A stretch of 64,000 nt of DNA, taken from contig CAVORH010000006.1 of NCBI GenBank assembly GCA_963698565.1, positions 1-64,000 of the forward strand, given 5' to 3'. A model generated the notes under the pieces. That model saw only the letters and a program-made list of their open reading frames with translations, searched no databases and was not told where the DNA came from. A program made the position numbers and the translations under genes. This document shows positions 17,547 to 26,243 of this stretch, piece after piece. Positions within the stretch are counted from its first letter, which is position 1. The number at the start of each line of letters is the position of its first letter. The DNA is from Sva-07 sp963698565. Its GTDB lineage: Bacteria > Actinomycetota > Acidimicrobiia > Acidimicrobiales > Ilumatobacteraceae.

Positions 17547-18053
17547 ATGAGCGACCAAGCTCGACCCAATCTGAGAAGTCGTGTTGTGCGGGTAGCCCTT
17601 GCGCTCACGTTCGCCGGAGCGCTCATCGCCTTCGGTTCCTCGCAGAGTGTCTCCGCCACACTTTCGTACTGGGACAGCTCAGGCGATACCGGCTCCTGTT
17701 CGAGTTCCGGATGGGTCTGCTTGGCGTTGAACACGACGACGGGAACTGGCACCACGTGCATCGACTACCAATGTGTGTTCACCGACCCTGCGGGCGCAAG
17801 CAACCAGGGGGCCGTGGTTCGGGTTGACCTCTACTACCCGGGCGGCGGAGGCATCGCCGCTGACCGCGTCCGTTCGATCAAGAACCGGACGAGTAGGACA
17901 GTTTGCGCCTTTCAGTCACCTGGGTACTCGATCCTGAACAACACGGTTGGTGTGACTTCAAGTTGGGGACAGACGGGTGTCTTTGGATCGCCGCAAGGCA
18001 TTTCCTCGATCAAGGTCGTACCCACGAACCAGTCATGCAGCTTCACCGGTTGA
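17547..18053 (+). CDS. Small secreted cysteine protein B
   Basis: A 168-residue protein with a Sec signal peptide (VVRVALALTFAGALIAF, cleavage near SVSA-T) and a mature region with six cysteines (GSCSSSGWVC, TTCIDYQC, TVCAF, QSCSF). It has a Gly/Ser/Thr-rich, beta-type composition with YYPGGGG. I recognise no family. GGAGGAG lies just before the ATG. Its stop overlaps the start of the lipoprotein at 18035 by 19 nt, so the two are translationally coupled. Confidence 0.72.
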   Translation: MSDQARPNLRSRVVRVALALTFAGALIAFGSSQSVSATLSYWDSSGDTGSCSSSGWVCLALNTTTGTGTTCIDYQCVFTDPAGASNQGAVVRVDLYYPGGGGIAADRVRSIKNRTSRTVCAFQSPGYSILNNTVGVTSSWGQTGVFGSPQGISSIKVVPTNQSCSFTG

Positions 18054-18940
18054 CCGCCCGAAACCGGCACCTGATCTGGCGGGGGACCCTGCTTGCAGTA
18101 TCAGTGGGTCTGGCGGCATGCACTGCGAACGCATCGTCAGAATCAACGCCGGACTCCTCGGCGCCCGGGAGGCCCCGCCAGCTCGAAAGCCCGACCTTGC
18201 GCGAGCCAAGCAGCCGTGACGTCCTCGGCGCCACGCTGCCCAGCGAGGACGATAGGGCTCTGGTCTGGAGGGCTCAGGAGCTGCTCATCGAAGAGTGCAT
18301 GGCCAGTCGAGGATTCCGCTACGAGCAACTCGACGCGCCGTTCGGATCGACCGACCTCGTTGGCGCCGTCCTGCCAGCTATTCCAGCTACCTTCGAGACG
18401 ACTGGGTATGGGTCCGAGGGTCCTGCTTCGGCGCCGGCCAAACCCGCCGAAAGCACGTCCGAGTTCGATGCTGCCTACTTTGGAACTGACGACGGGGACC
18501 CTGGGTGTGTGACGTCAGCTGCGACCGCACTCAAGGTGGACGGACTCGGGATACAGGACGTGATCGCGTTCTCGGATCAGTCGCTGGGGATGGTCGCTGC
18601 AACGGTCATCGCAGGAGAGGAGTTCCGTGCAACGATGGCCGATTGGTCGCGGTGCATGAACGGGCGGGGGTTTGTCTATCCCGACATCTCGAGCGCCGTC
18701 TCGGCTGTGTCCGGCTCCCCGAGCGGCTCAACTGGGACCACGGAGTCCATAGAACTGGCGAAAGCTGACCTCGCGTGCAGACTCGATATCGATGCGTCGG
18801 ATCGAGTGATCGGAGAGATTGATCGTGTTTCGGCCGACCTGATGAAGACCGCAGACTTCATTGGGGCATGGCAACGTGTCGAAGGTATTGAGCGTGCGAT
18901 CGCCCGAAATGCTCGAAGCGTTCTGGAAGGGGACGGCTGA
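18035..18940 (+). CDS. Paired lipoprotein B (ECM-motif family)
   Basis: A 301-residue lipoprotein, lipobox GLAAC (Cys 29). Family motifs: EECMASRGFRYE near residue 90, GDPGCVTS, MADWSRCMNGRGFVYPD and ADLACRLDID, with all four family cysteines present. The linker between the anchor and the first motif is Pro/Ser-rich. The ATG at 18035 is used because it gives a normal lipoprotein signal; the frame stays open upstream but runs inside gene B. It ends 82 bp before the convergent permease gene. Function unknown. Confidence 0.74.
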   Translation: MQLHRLTARNRHLIWRGTLLAVSVGLAACTANASSESTPDSSAPGRPRQLESPTLREPSSRDVLGATLPSEDDRALVWRAQELLIEECMASRGFRYEQLDAPFGSTDLVGAVLPAIPATFETTGYGSEGPASAPAKPAESTSEFDAAYFGTDDGDPGCVTSAATALKVDGLGIQDVIAFSDQSLGMVAATVIAGEEFRATMADWSRCMNGRGFVYPDISSAVSAVSGSPSGSTGTTESIELAKADLACRLDIDASDRVIGEIDRVSADLMKTADFIGAWQRVEGIERAIARNARSVLEGDG

Positions 18941-19022
18941 CCGATGTCGGCCGTCTCCGTCGGTCGTGGGCGCGGTGATCGACGTCGATAGCGCAGAGTC
19001 TGAGCGAGCGGACGACGCAAGC

Positions 19023-20276
19023 TCAGGTCCGTAGCGTCTCGGCTGGTGGCGTATTGGCTGCCTTGACGGCGGGGATGAGTCCGGCGAGGGTTCCGGTGAT
19101 GATGCCGATTGCGGGTGCCGCGACGAGGAGCGTGGGGTTGATGGTTGGTGTCCAGCCGCGTGCGATCGAGGTGGCCGAGATGGCGAGAATGCCGATTGTG
19201 GTACCGACGACCCCGGCGATCGCTCCGGTGAGTGCGGCTTCGAGGGTGATTTGTCGTGTGATGTGGAGCCTGGTGGCGCCCAGGGCGCGGCGGAGCCCGA
19301 TTTCGGGTCGTCGTTCGATGATGTTGAGCAGGGTGGCGTTGGTGATGGCGACGGCACCGATGAGCAACGCAAGCCCGGAGAGCGCGTAGAACAGTGTTTG
19401 GACGTCGGATTCGACCTGGTTGCGCAGCATGCGCGGATCGGGAGGAACGAGGGCTTGTAGGCGCCCGGGCTGCTCGGGGCGCAACACCAGTGGTGCTTGT
19501 TCCCCGATGAGTTGTGCTGCGCCGGGTGCGGTGTCAATGATCACTTGTCGCTCGGCGTTGGCGGTATCGAACTGCACGTCGGCAGCGCTGGTAGGGACTG
19601 TGACTGACAGTAGGAGGTCAGGGTTGCGGGCGACATCGTCGACGATCCCGACGACGCTGTAGGCGGTGTCGTCGAGGAAGATGACAGGTTGATGATCGAT
19701 GCGGGTGACTCCGAGTTGGTCGGCGGCGACGCGGCCGAGCAGGGCGACATGCTCGCCACGGGTTTGGGCGAACTGGTCGTAGATGCGTCCGGTGGCGAGC
19801 GTGGGGAGCGAGGCGGACACGGCACCGGGGGTAGCGGCGATGACCGGGATCTGGTTGCTGGCGATCCCCAGTGAACGTGCGGCCGTGTTGCGCGGCTGAA
19901 TTGCGCCGTTGTCGGCAACGGTGAACATGAGCCCAGCGTGATTGGCTCCGTTGAGCGTCTCGAGGCGGGCGTCGACATCGTCGGGAAATGGGTCGCTGCC
20001 GTCGGGTGCGGCGTCTTGGACGCGCACTTCGGTTGCTCGTAGCGCATCGAATCGTGATGACACCTGCGCACTCGCGGTGGTGGCGAGGCCCGTGGTGGTG
20101 ACGAACGCGCCGACTCCGAGGATCGTGCCAAGCGCGGTCAGCAGCGTTCGAATCGGGCGTTGGGAGACCACGGCGATGGCCTCGCTGACCGTGTCGACAA
20201 ACCGCAGGCGCGAGCGGTCCGGTTTGGCATGTTCCCTCGAGTCGGCCATCACCGGCGCCATGGGTGTCAGGCTCAT
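19023..20276 (-). CDS. MacB/FtsX-like ABC transporter permease
   Basis: A 417-residue permease with the MacB layout: an N-terminal helix after a cytoplasmic stretch (RTLLTALGTILGVGAFVTTTG), a ~220-residue periplasmic-type core domain, then three C-terminal helices of the FtsX domain (ALSGLALLIGAVAITNATLL, EIGLRRALGATR, AGVVGTTIGILAISAT). Its ATPase and membrane-fusion partners are not next to it but at 23188 and 23898. It follows secreted protein C and its lipoprotein on the same strand (37-bp gap), so it is likely in that promoter's operon. MacAB-type systems export peptides or act on envelope substrates by mechanotransmission; the cargo here is unknown. Confidence 0.85.
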   Translation of the reverse strand: MSLTPMAPVMADSREHAKPDRSRLRFVDTVSEAIAVVSQRPIRTLLTALGTILGVGAFVTTTGLATTASAQVSSRFDALRATEVRVQDAAPDGSDPFPDDVDARLETLNGANHAGLMFTVADNGAIQPRNTAARSLGIASNQIPVIAATPGAVSASLPTLATGRIYDQFAQTRGEHVALLGRVAADQLGVTRIDHQPVIFLDDTAYSVVGIVDDVARNPDLLLSVTVPTSAADVQFDTANAERQVIIDTAPGAAQLIGEQAPLVLRPEQPGRLQALVPPDPRMLRNQVESDVQTLFYALSGLALLIGAVAITNATLLNIIERRPEIGLRRALGATRLHITRQITLEAALTGAIAGVVGTTIGILAISATSIARGWTPTINPTLLVAAPAIGIITGTLAGLIPAVKAANTPPAETLRT

Positions 20277-20312
20277 GGGGGTGCGGCGGTTCGTGAGGGC
20301 CCGCTCGAGATA

Positions 20313-21113
20313 TCAGGGATAGAGCTGTGCATAGGACTCAGGCGAAATCGTCCTGAGGTGTGTTCGTGTGGACTCGGACTCGACGCTTCGGAGTTGCTCG
20401 CCGCACTCTGCGTCGGCGACGGCCGCGGCGATCTCACGGGTCTGAAACGCCGACAGCTTCGATGAGGGAACGGTCCGGTACTCGGAGGTCATCTGGGTGA
20501 TGAGGTCGTCACGACTCGCAGCGTCGAAGCCGCGCTCATGCATGCACGTGCGCCACGTTTCCTGAGCTTTGCGAACGGCGGGGTCGTTGCGTACAGCCGC
20601 GGTCACGTCCGACGCGATCGTCGCTGCCGTTCCGACTCCGCGCTGATCGGTCACCTCCTGCGTGGCGACGTCGGCGCACTGCCGGTACTGGTCGTTCCAC
20701 GCCGAAGACGCCTGCGTGTCGAGCGACGCGAGAATTGCGTCATTGGGGTTTGTTGCTGATGCCTGCACGTTGACGTCGACCGTCGAGATGCCGAACCCGA
20801 ACTTCTTCGCGTCCGTGAGAGGGTCGCCGGTGTAGCCGAACGGAACGAAGATCGACTCGGGCGGCGCGGCGACATAGTCGAACCCGGCCTCGTCCATGCA
20901 ATGCGAGATCGAGGCCTCCTCGTAGCGGAGGTAGTCGGTCATCACCTCCTCGTTCTCGTGGCTGTCGGCAGCACCGATGAGGGATGCAAGGTATCGATCG
21001 GAGAAGTTCGCCTCCGATGAGCCGGTTGTCTCGCCGGTGCAGGCGTTGCTGCCTAACCCGAGAATCGTGACAGCGGCCGCCAGCCTGGTGATCCGGCGTC
21101 CAGCGGTGAGCAT
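20313..21113 (-). CDS. Paired lipoprotein C (ECM-motif family)
   Basis: A 266-residue lipoprotein, lipobox-like GSNAC (Cys 25). Motifs: SHCMDEAGFDYV near residue 72, KFGFGISTVDVNV, a Cys in YRQCADVA, QETWRTCMHERGFDA and DAECGEQL. It is closest by eye to lipoproteins A and G, sharing the GFG(V/I) element after the first motif. It lies 10 bp downstream of secreted protein C and 36 bp upstream of the permease, on the same strand. The lipobox has Asn at -2, which is less usual, so anchoring is likely but not certain. Confidence 0.74.
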   Translation of the reverse strand: MLTAGRRITRLAAAVTILGLGSNACTGETTGSSEANFSDRYLASLIGAADSHENEEVMTDYLRYEEASISHCMDEAGFDYVAAPPESIFVPFGYTGDPLTDAKKFGFGISTVDVNVQASATNPNDAILASLDTQASSAWNDQYRQCADVATQEVTDQRGVGTAATIASDVTAAVRNDPAVRKAQETWRTCMHERGFDAASRDDLITQMTSEYRTVPSSKLSAFQTREIAAAVADAECGEQLRSVESESTRTHLRTISPESYAQLYP

Positions 21114-21123
21114 CGATTGGCTC

Positions 21124-21438
21124 CTACCAGTTGGTGCCGAGCTGGTGACCCCGATAGTTCACCAGTGAGCCGGCTGGGCAGTTCCGACTGGATGTCTGAC
21201 CGGTGTAGGCGAGGTTGCCGAGCAGAAGGCCCGTCTGTGGGGGCGAGCACTTGATGGCCACTTTCATGCCACAGCCAAGCACCGTAGAACTCAGCGATGC
21301 GGATCCCGCTGCGGCAGGATAGGAGTGCGTCACGGTGCCGCAGTTCCATGGATTGTACGCCTCGACGGTGCCGGCAGCGGCGCCGACCACTGGGATTGCT
21401 CCCAAGACTACGGCTGCGATTGCGATGAACTTCTTCAT
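21124..21438 (-). CDS. Small secreted cysteine protein C
   Basis: A 104-residue protein with a short Sec signal (MKKFIAIAAVVLGAIPVVGA, cleavage near VEA-Y) and a mature region with four cysteines (NCGTV, LGCGMK, IKCSPP, RNCPAG). AAGGAG precedes the ATG. It is the first gene of a minus-strand unit that continues with lipoprotein C and the permease. No family recognised. The short basic start and strong signal indicate export by Sec. Confidence 0.74.
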   Translation of the reverse strand: MKKFIAIAAVVLGAIPVVGAAAGTVEAYNPWNCGTVTHSYPAAAGSASLSSTVLGCGMKVAIKCSPPQTGLLLGNLAYTGQTSSRNCPAGSLVNYRGHQLGTNW

Positions 21439-21497
21439 TTGAAGGCTCCTTCGTGCTGGCTTTGATGGGTCGCCCGAATCTGGGCACTCATGGATTC

Positions 21498-21524
21498 AGT
21501 GTCGCTCGAAGGTGGACTGTGACC
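21498..21524 (-). promoter_or_regulatory. Regulon promoter, unit C
   Basis: On the minus strand: GTCACA (21524-21519), then GTC and 11 nt, GACACTGAAT (from 21503). The last three bases of the CACACAT half differ, but the spacing is unchanged. The -10-like element starts 65 nt before the ATG of secreted protein C. Confidence 0.65.
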
Positions 21525-21649
21525 AGTGCGAGTAGCGCGTCGGTGCTCCCGGGTTTGATGGACAGTCGATGCGAGTGTTCGTTTCTCATGATCGGGCCCG
21601 CCAGGCTGCTGCCCTGATCAGCTCTGCACCGTCCGCGGAGTCTGGTGCC

Positions 21650-21675
21650 GTCACACTTCGGTGCGAGCCGACACT
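21650..21675 (+). promoter_or_regulatory. Regulon promoter, unit D
   Basis: GTCACACTT (21650-21658), 11 nt, GACACTGAA (21670-21678). It is 75 nt upstream of the ATG of secreted protein D and back to back with promoter C (126 bp between the two). Confidence 0.7.
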
Positions 21676-21744
21676 GAACGCGTCGGGCGCATCGCCCTCG
21701 CCCTGCCAACGAGGGAGGGCACGACCAACTATCAGGAGGAACAA

Positions 21745-22086
21745 ATGAAGAATCACTCGATTCGTAGCCTGGTGTCGAGAATGGCGATCGTCGGTGCAAT
21801 CGGACTCGGTGGCGCAGCTGTGGTGGCGCAGCCTGCGAGCGCGTCCCTCGGTGCATGCTCGTCCGGCAACGTCTGTCTCTGGGCGTCTGCGAACTTCGCC
21901 GGATCTGCGTCACAGTGGTCGTCCTCGACGGGTGTGATCAACGTCAATGCCCAGAGCAGGTACAACAAGTCGTCGAAGTGCGCGACCTACTATCACAACA
22001 GCACCGTCATCGCGACGGGTGCGCCGAATACGGGATGGGGAAGCGGGCTTCAGAACTACACCTCGATCACCCTGACACCTTGCTGA
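21745..22086 (+). CDS. Small secreted cysteine protein D (I36/crystallin-like)
   Basis: A 113-residue protein with a signal peptide (AIVGAIGLGGAAVVAQPASA) and an ~80-residue mature part with four cysteines. GACSSGNVCLWASANFAGS followed by a repeated Gly/Asn pattern resembles the short peptidase-inhibitor I36 / beta-gamma-crystallin-type secreted proteins of actinobacteria (CxxGxVCLY...NFxG); this is family resemblance by eye, not a search. AGGAGGA lies before the ATG at 21745. Lipoprotein D follows after 44 bp. Confidence 0.75.
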   Translation: MKNHSIRSLVSRMAIVGAIGLGGAAVVAQPASASLGACSSGNVCLWASANFAGSASQWSSSTGVINVNAQSRYNKSSKCATYYHNSTVIATGAPNTGWGSGLQNYTSITLTPC

Positions 22087-22130
22087 GAGCGACAGCGAAG
22101 TCGCCCAAATTTGCACCGCAATTGCATGAC

Positions 22131-23054
22131 ATGGCGGGTTTTCGCTCGGCGTTCGCCCGGTGCACTCTGTCGGCCGCGACGATCCTCGCGATCTCGTTGT
22201 TGGTGTCTTGTACGCTCGAACAAGTAGCGCAGACGTCGGAGACGTCGATCGGGGCGGCAGGCAGCGCTGGCGAGGCTGAGCGAATAGCGGTGATCTCGGA
22301 AGCGCTTCCGCTGGAGTTGCTGCTCGTGCCATCGGAGACGGACTATCCGCTCCTCGACGCCGCGGTGAATCAACTCACCGCACAATGTATGAACGAACGT
22401 GGTTACGACTATGAGCCGTACCCGGGTCGGCCTCCGGTTCGACTGTTGGATCTGCGAATTCGCTACGCCGCACTCACTCGAAACGAAGCGGCCCAATCCG
22501 GGTACCGGGCAACCGTACCTGCGGGCGCCCCGGCCGATTATCTTGCCGAAGTCGACCGAATCGACAATGAGCGCGACGCAGCCGGGGCCGACTACCTCCG
22601 AGCCCTTTACGGCCCGAACGGAGACGGCGGATGTCGCGGCGACGCATCGATGACGGTCTGGGGTGGGCCGACCGGTCTCATGTCGGTGCCGGGGTATCAA
22701 GACATCGTGCAGCTGTCGGTGGATGCGTTCGGGTTGCGCGCGACTGACGCAGACGTCAAGACGTCAAATCGAGCATGGTCAGACTGCATGACCGGTCGCG
22801 GATACCGGTTCGAGAACTGGACGGAAGCACCGAAGAAATTCCTGTTGCCGGACACTTCGGTCTCGCCGCAAGAGATCGACCAGGCAACAGCGGATGTGCA
22901 ATGCCGCGAGGACGTCGGCCTTGAGAAGGTCCTGTTTGCGGCCGAATCCCGAATTCAGGCGGACCTGATTGACAAGTCACCACTCATTGACGACTTCACA
23001 GCGCGAATCAAGGCCGCCGTCATCAGGGCGAAGGAACTTGACCCTGGATCGTGA
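22131..23054 (+). CDS. Paired lipoprotein D (ECM-motif family)
   Basis: A 307-residue lipoprotein, lipobox LLVSC (Cys 27). Motifs: AQCMNERGYDYEP near residue 85, GGCRGDA, NRAWSDCMTGRGYRFENW and ADVQCREDVG, all four family cysteines. The aromatic after Gly is Tyr in both motifs, where most others have Phe. The ATG at 22131 is preferred since it gives a clean signal; the frame is open upstream but overlaps gene D. This lipoprotein stretch has visibly lower GC than the neighbouring chromosomal genes. It is convergent with the ATPase gene. Confidence 0.75.
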   Translation: MAGFRSAFARCTLSAATILAISLLVSCTLEQVAQTSETSIGAAGSAGEAERIAVISEALPLELLLVPSETDYPLLDAAVNQLTAQCMNERGYDYEPYPGRPPVRLLDLRIRYAALTRNEAAQSGYRATVPAGAPADYLAEVDRIDNERDAAGADYLRALYGPNGDGGCRGDASMTVWGGPTGLMSVPGYQDIVQLSVDAFGLRATDADVKTSNRAWSDCMTGRGYRFENWTEAPKKFLLPDTSVSPQEIDQATADVQCREDVGLEKVLFAAESRIQADLIDKSPLIDDFTARIKAAVIRAKELDPGS

Positions 23055-23187
23055 ACGAGCGGAGACACCCGAGCGGCTCCAGCGCTTGACACGATCGGCT
23101 GTCGTTGCCGAGTTGTGGCAGCCCGGTGAAGTTGCTCCTCGCGACCGATCGCGACGGCTTCGCCGACATTGGTGGGTTTGCTCGGGC

Positions 23188-23901
23188 TCAACGTGTGATG
23201 TCAGCGTTGGACGGTTCGGTGAGGTTGCCGTCGGTGATGGTGAGGTGTCGTTGAGCAGTCTTGGCGATATCGGGGTCGTGGGTGATGACGGTGATGGTGA
23301 GGCCGGCTGCGTGGAGGTCGTCGAGGAGTTCGAGGATTTGCATGGTGGTGGCGGTGTCGAGGTTGCCGGTGGGTTCGTCGCAAAGTACGAGGCTGGGTTC
23401 GCGAACGAGGGTTCGGGCGATGGCGACGCGTTGTTTCTCGCCGCCGGACAGTGTCGAGCAGAGCGCGTGCCGGCGGTGGGCGAGCCCGACGCGTTCGATG
23501 ACCTCGGCGGCGCGTTGGCGGCGCTGTCGTTTCGGGATGCCTTGGTAGATCAGGCCGAGTTCGACATTGTCGGCCACGCTTCTGTAGCCGAGTAGGTGAA
23601 ACGCTTGGAACACGAAACCGATGCGATGGGCTCTGACCGCTGATCGGTCTGCGTCGTCGAGTTCGGCGACGTCGATGCCGTCGAGTCTGTACCGGCCCGA
23701 GGTTGGGGTGTCGAGTAGGCCGAGCAGTGAGAGCAGTGTCGTCTTGCCTGATCCGCTGGCACCGGTGACAGCGACGTACTCGCCGCGTCGGATCTGGAAT
23801 GTGCACGGCCGAAGCGCTGTGACCTCAGGAGGGCCAGGGAAGACTTTCGTGAGGTTGTCGACGTCGACGACGATCGACTCGTCGAGTGCGGGCGCGGTCA
23901 T
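23188..23901 (-). CDS. ABC transporter ATPase, MacB/LolD type
   Basis: A 237-residue ATPase: Walker A GASGSGKTTLL, Q-loop FVFQAFHLLGYRSVADN, signature LSGGEKQRVAIAR, Walker B SLVLCDEPTGNLD and switch His in VITHDPDIA. The FHLLGYRSVADNVELGL pattern is typical of ATPases that serve MacB/FtsX permeases, so it should energise the permease at 19023. Its start overlaps the membrane-fusion gene's stop by 4 bp; it is the last gene of the sigma-factor operon. Confidence 0.93.
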   Translation of the reverse strand: MTAPALDESIVVDVDNLTKVFPGPPEVTALRPCTFQIRRGEYVAVTGASGSGKTTLLSLLGLLDTPTSGRYRLDGIDVAELDDADRSAVRAHRIGFVFQAFHLLGYRSVADNVELGLIYQGIPKRQRRQRAAEVIERVGLAHRRHALCSTLSGGEKQRVAIARTLVREPSLVLCDEPTGNLDTATTMQILELLDDLHAAGLTITVITHDPDIAKTAQRHLTITDGNLTEPSNADITR

Positions 23902-25721
23902 CGGCCGACGACGACGCGGACGCCTTCGGTGAGCGAGCCGACATCGACAGGTTCGACGGCGACGAAGCCGTCAGCGGTCAGTCCAGCTTTGATTGGCACC
24001 AGGGTGGGGTCGGTGTCGACGGTGACGTCGGTGCCGGTGACGACCGACACGAACGTCGAACCGTCAGCACCCGACGACACCGCCGCGATCGGCACGACGA
24101 GCGTCGGTGTGTCGGTCGATGCGGCGGTGATGGTGACGCGAAGGTTGGTGCCGTTCACCGGGTCCGGCAGGGCTTCATCGGGTGTGATTGTGACGAGGTA
24201 GCCGAGGCCGCCGTCGCCGGTGGTGGTTGCAGTGTCCGCGACGGTGGTGATGGTCGCGGGGTTCGTGGTGTTGGTCTGTTCGTCGAGTAGCTCGACGGGA
24301 GTGCCAACTGCGACGAGTTCGCGTTCGTCCGCGCGCAGGGTCATGTCGACCACGAGTGCTCCGCCTGCCAAGTCGACCAGGGCCGGCGATGGGCTCGAGC
24401 CGCCGACTGGGTCGTTGCCGGTGGATGGCGCTCCGAGTGCGGTGACGGCGTTGCGGACGCGGGCGGGCATCGCGGGAGTGAAGACGATTTCACCTTGGGG
24501 CACGGTGGCTCCGGTGACGGCTTGGAGTTGGGTGAGCGTCGCGGTGGCCTGGTCTCGTGTCTGGATGGCTTGGCCGAGCGCCAAGTATTCGGCGGATCGG
24601 TCGGGCGCAGCGGTGGTCTCATTCAGCGTCACTTGGGCCAACGCCACCTGATCAGCTGCTGCCGCAACCGCAGATGCCCCGGTGCGGCGGGCGGAGTCGA
24701 GCGCGGCGGTTGCGGTGTCGACGGTCGCTTGCGCGGCGGCGATGTCGGCGGCGGTCGAGGCAGGGTCGGCGCGGACCTGGTCGAGCTGTGTTTGCGCCGC
24801 GGTCAGGTCCGCTTGTGCGGTGGTGATGCCTGATACGGACGCGGCAACGGCGTCGTTGTAGCCGCGTTGGGCGGCGGCCAGCGCTTGTTGTGCTGCGAGC
24901 ACGGATGACTTGGCCGCACCGGTTGCGGCACGGTCGAACGTTGCTTGGGCCACAGCGACCGATGCGTCGGCGTCGCTGACTGCCGTGCTCGCTGTGGAGA
25001 GATCGGCGGCTTCGGTGGGTGAGGTCGGTACCGGGTCGTATCCGGCGTCGTTGTAGAGCTGGGCGACGCAGGCTTTCGTCGAGTCGCCGTAGACGCCCGG
25101 CTCGTCGATGACCGCGCAGCCGAGGCGGGTCAACGCCTGCTGCAACTGGGTGACATCCTCGCCGGTCATGCCGGGACGCAACGTTCGGTACACCGGCACC
25201 GCACCGGTCATCACGAACACTGGGCGGCCGGAAACCTCGACCACGCGTTGGCCCTCGATCACCTCGTCGCCGGCGGCGACGTCGATGCCGGTGATCACCG
25301 GGTCGCCCACGATCGACGAGGGCGCATCGACCGGGGTCGAGACCTCGGCGCGCACGTCACCGCGACTGATCACGGTCTGCGACAACACCCGGAACTCCAC
25401 CGGCGCCGTCACCCACGACGCGATCGGCGCAGCCGCCTCCGACGCGGCCTGATCCGGGGAACGCACGTTGCGCCCTGCTACCCAACCCACCCCAGTGGTG
25501 GCAATCAGCGCCACCGCAGCGGCGAGCCAAGCCCACCGCCGTCGCCGATCAGCGGCCACGTCGGATCGGCCATCGAACGGGCGTGCCTCGTCAACCGTTG
25601 GAGTGTCTTGCGGCGTCGTGGTCGCGTCGGGGGCCGACGTGACCACCTCACTCTCATTCAGGTCGGCGCCGAAGGTGCTCGCCGCGAGTCGGATGTGGGG
25701 CCGTTCAGGCGATGTAGACAC
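23898..25721 (-). CDS. Membrane-fusion protein with peptidoglycan-binding domain
   Basis: A 607-residue HlyD/MacA-like protein. It has an N-terminal cytoplasmic tail, one membrane helix (WAWLAAAVALIATTGVGWVAG, about residues 64-84, quoted in part as AWLAAAVALIATTG), a barrel-sandwich segment (GDPVITGIDVAAGDEVIEGQ), a PGBD1-type peptidoglycan-binding domain (LRPGMTGEDVTQLQQALTRL with the Cys pair GCAVIDEPG...KACVAQLY), a long Ala-rich coiled coil (~residues 230-370) and a C-terminal beta domain. In a Gram-positive this would link the permease to the cell wall. The GTG start at 25721 overlaps gene E's stop by 17 nt. It is larger than MacA (~370 residues) because of the inserted wall-binding and coiled-coil parts. 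Confidence 0.85.
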   Translation of the reverse strand: MSTSPERPHIRLAASTFGADLNESEVVTSAPDATTTPQDTPTVDEARPFDGRSDVAADRRRRWAWLAAAVALIATTGVGWVAGRNVRSPDQAASEAAAPIASWVTAPVEFRVLSQTVISRGDVRAEVSTPVDAPSSIVGDPVITGIDVAAGDEVIEGQRVVEVSGRPVFVMTGAVPVYRTLRPGMTGEDVTQLQQALTRLGCAVIDEPGVYGDSTKACVAQLYNDAGYDPVPTSPTEAADLSTASTAVSDADASVAVAQATFDRAATGAAKSSVLAAQQALAAAQRGYNDAVAASVSGITTAQADLTAAQTQLDQVRADPASTAADIAAAQATVDTATAALDSARRTGASAVAAAADQVALAQVTLNETTAAPDRSAEYLALGQAIQTRDQATATLTQLQAVTGATVPQGEIVFTPAMPARVRNAVTALGAPSTGNDPVGGSSPSPALVDLAGGALVVDMTLRADERELVAVGTPVELLDEQTNTTNPATITTVADTATTTGDGGLGYLVTITPDEALPDPVNGTNLRVTITAASTDTPTLVVPIAAVSSGADGSTFVSVVTGTDVTVDTDPTLVPIKAGLTADGFVAVEPVDVGSLTEGVRVVVGR

Positions 25722-26235
25722 TGCTCACTCGGTTGTCCCACCCTGACACCATCGATGTCGCCGAAGCGTTCGCACCGGTATTGCCGGGGTAGGCCGGAGC
25801 GCCCCCGCTTGATCCGTCATAGAAGCCAGCGCTACATGCGCCGACTTTGTAGCTGCTTGTGTCGTTTCCGAAGCCGTAACCCGACAGGTTGATGTAGGTG
25901 TACCTGGTGGTGAGTTGCAGCACCGACCCGCCGTAGGACGTGGATCGGTACAGCCGCAGCGAACTCGAGCATGCTGCGAGCGGCGTGATCTCGGTCGATC
26001 GAGCAGACACGGCTGTAGCTCGATCCATTGCGGCCTCGCTGCGGTAGCACGTCGTCACGGTCCCATTGGACGTGCAAGCTCGTGCAGCACCCCACCCATC
26101 CTGCAAATTGATCGTGGTTCCCTCGAAGGCGGCGAGAACGCCGCCGGAGTCGGCCGCACTGACCGGCGGTGTCGGCAATCCGAGGACGGCGGTCATCATG
26201 AGTGCGACGGTGGCAGTGATGGTTCGGGTGCGCAT
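25705..26235 (-). CDS. Secreted cysteine protein E (no lipoprotein partner)
   Basis: A 176-residue protein with a Sec signal (ITATVALMMTAVLGLPTPPVSA) and a mature region with four cysteines (RACTSNGTVTTCY, AACSSSL, GACSAG). The SSLRLYRSTSYGGSVLQLT and TSSYKVGACSAGFYDG blocks look like a beta-gamma-crystallin/I36-type fold, and WDNRVSSVYIA closes it, as in secreted crystallin-like proteins. AGGAGG precedes the ATG at 26235. Unlike the other six it is not followed by a lipoprotein but lies between the anti-sigma gene and the membrane-fusion gene, so it may be a signal or component of the transporter itself. Confidence 0.78.
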   Translation of the reverse strand: MRTRTITATVALMMTAVLGLPTPPVSAADSGGVLAAFEGTTINLQDGWGAARACTSNGTVTTCYRSEAAMDRATAVSARSTEITPLAACSSSLRLYRSTSYGGSVLQLTTRYTYINLSGYGFGNDTSSYKVGACSAGFYDGSSGGAPAYPGNTGANASATSMVSGWDNRVSSVYIA

Positions 26236-26243
26236 GGTTCCTC

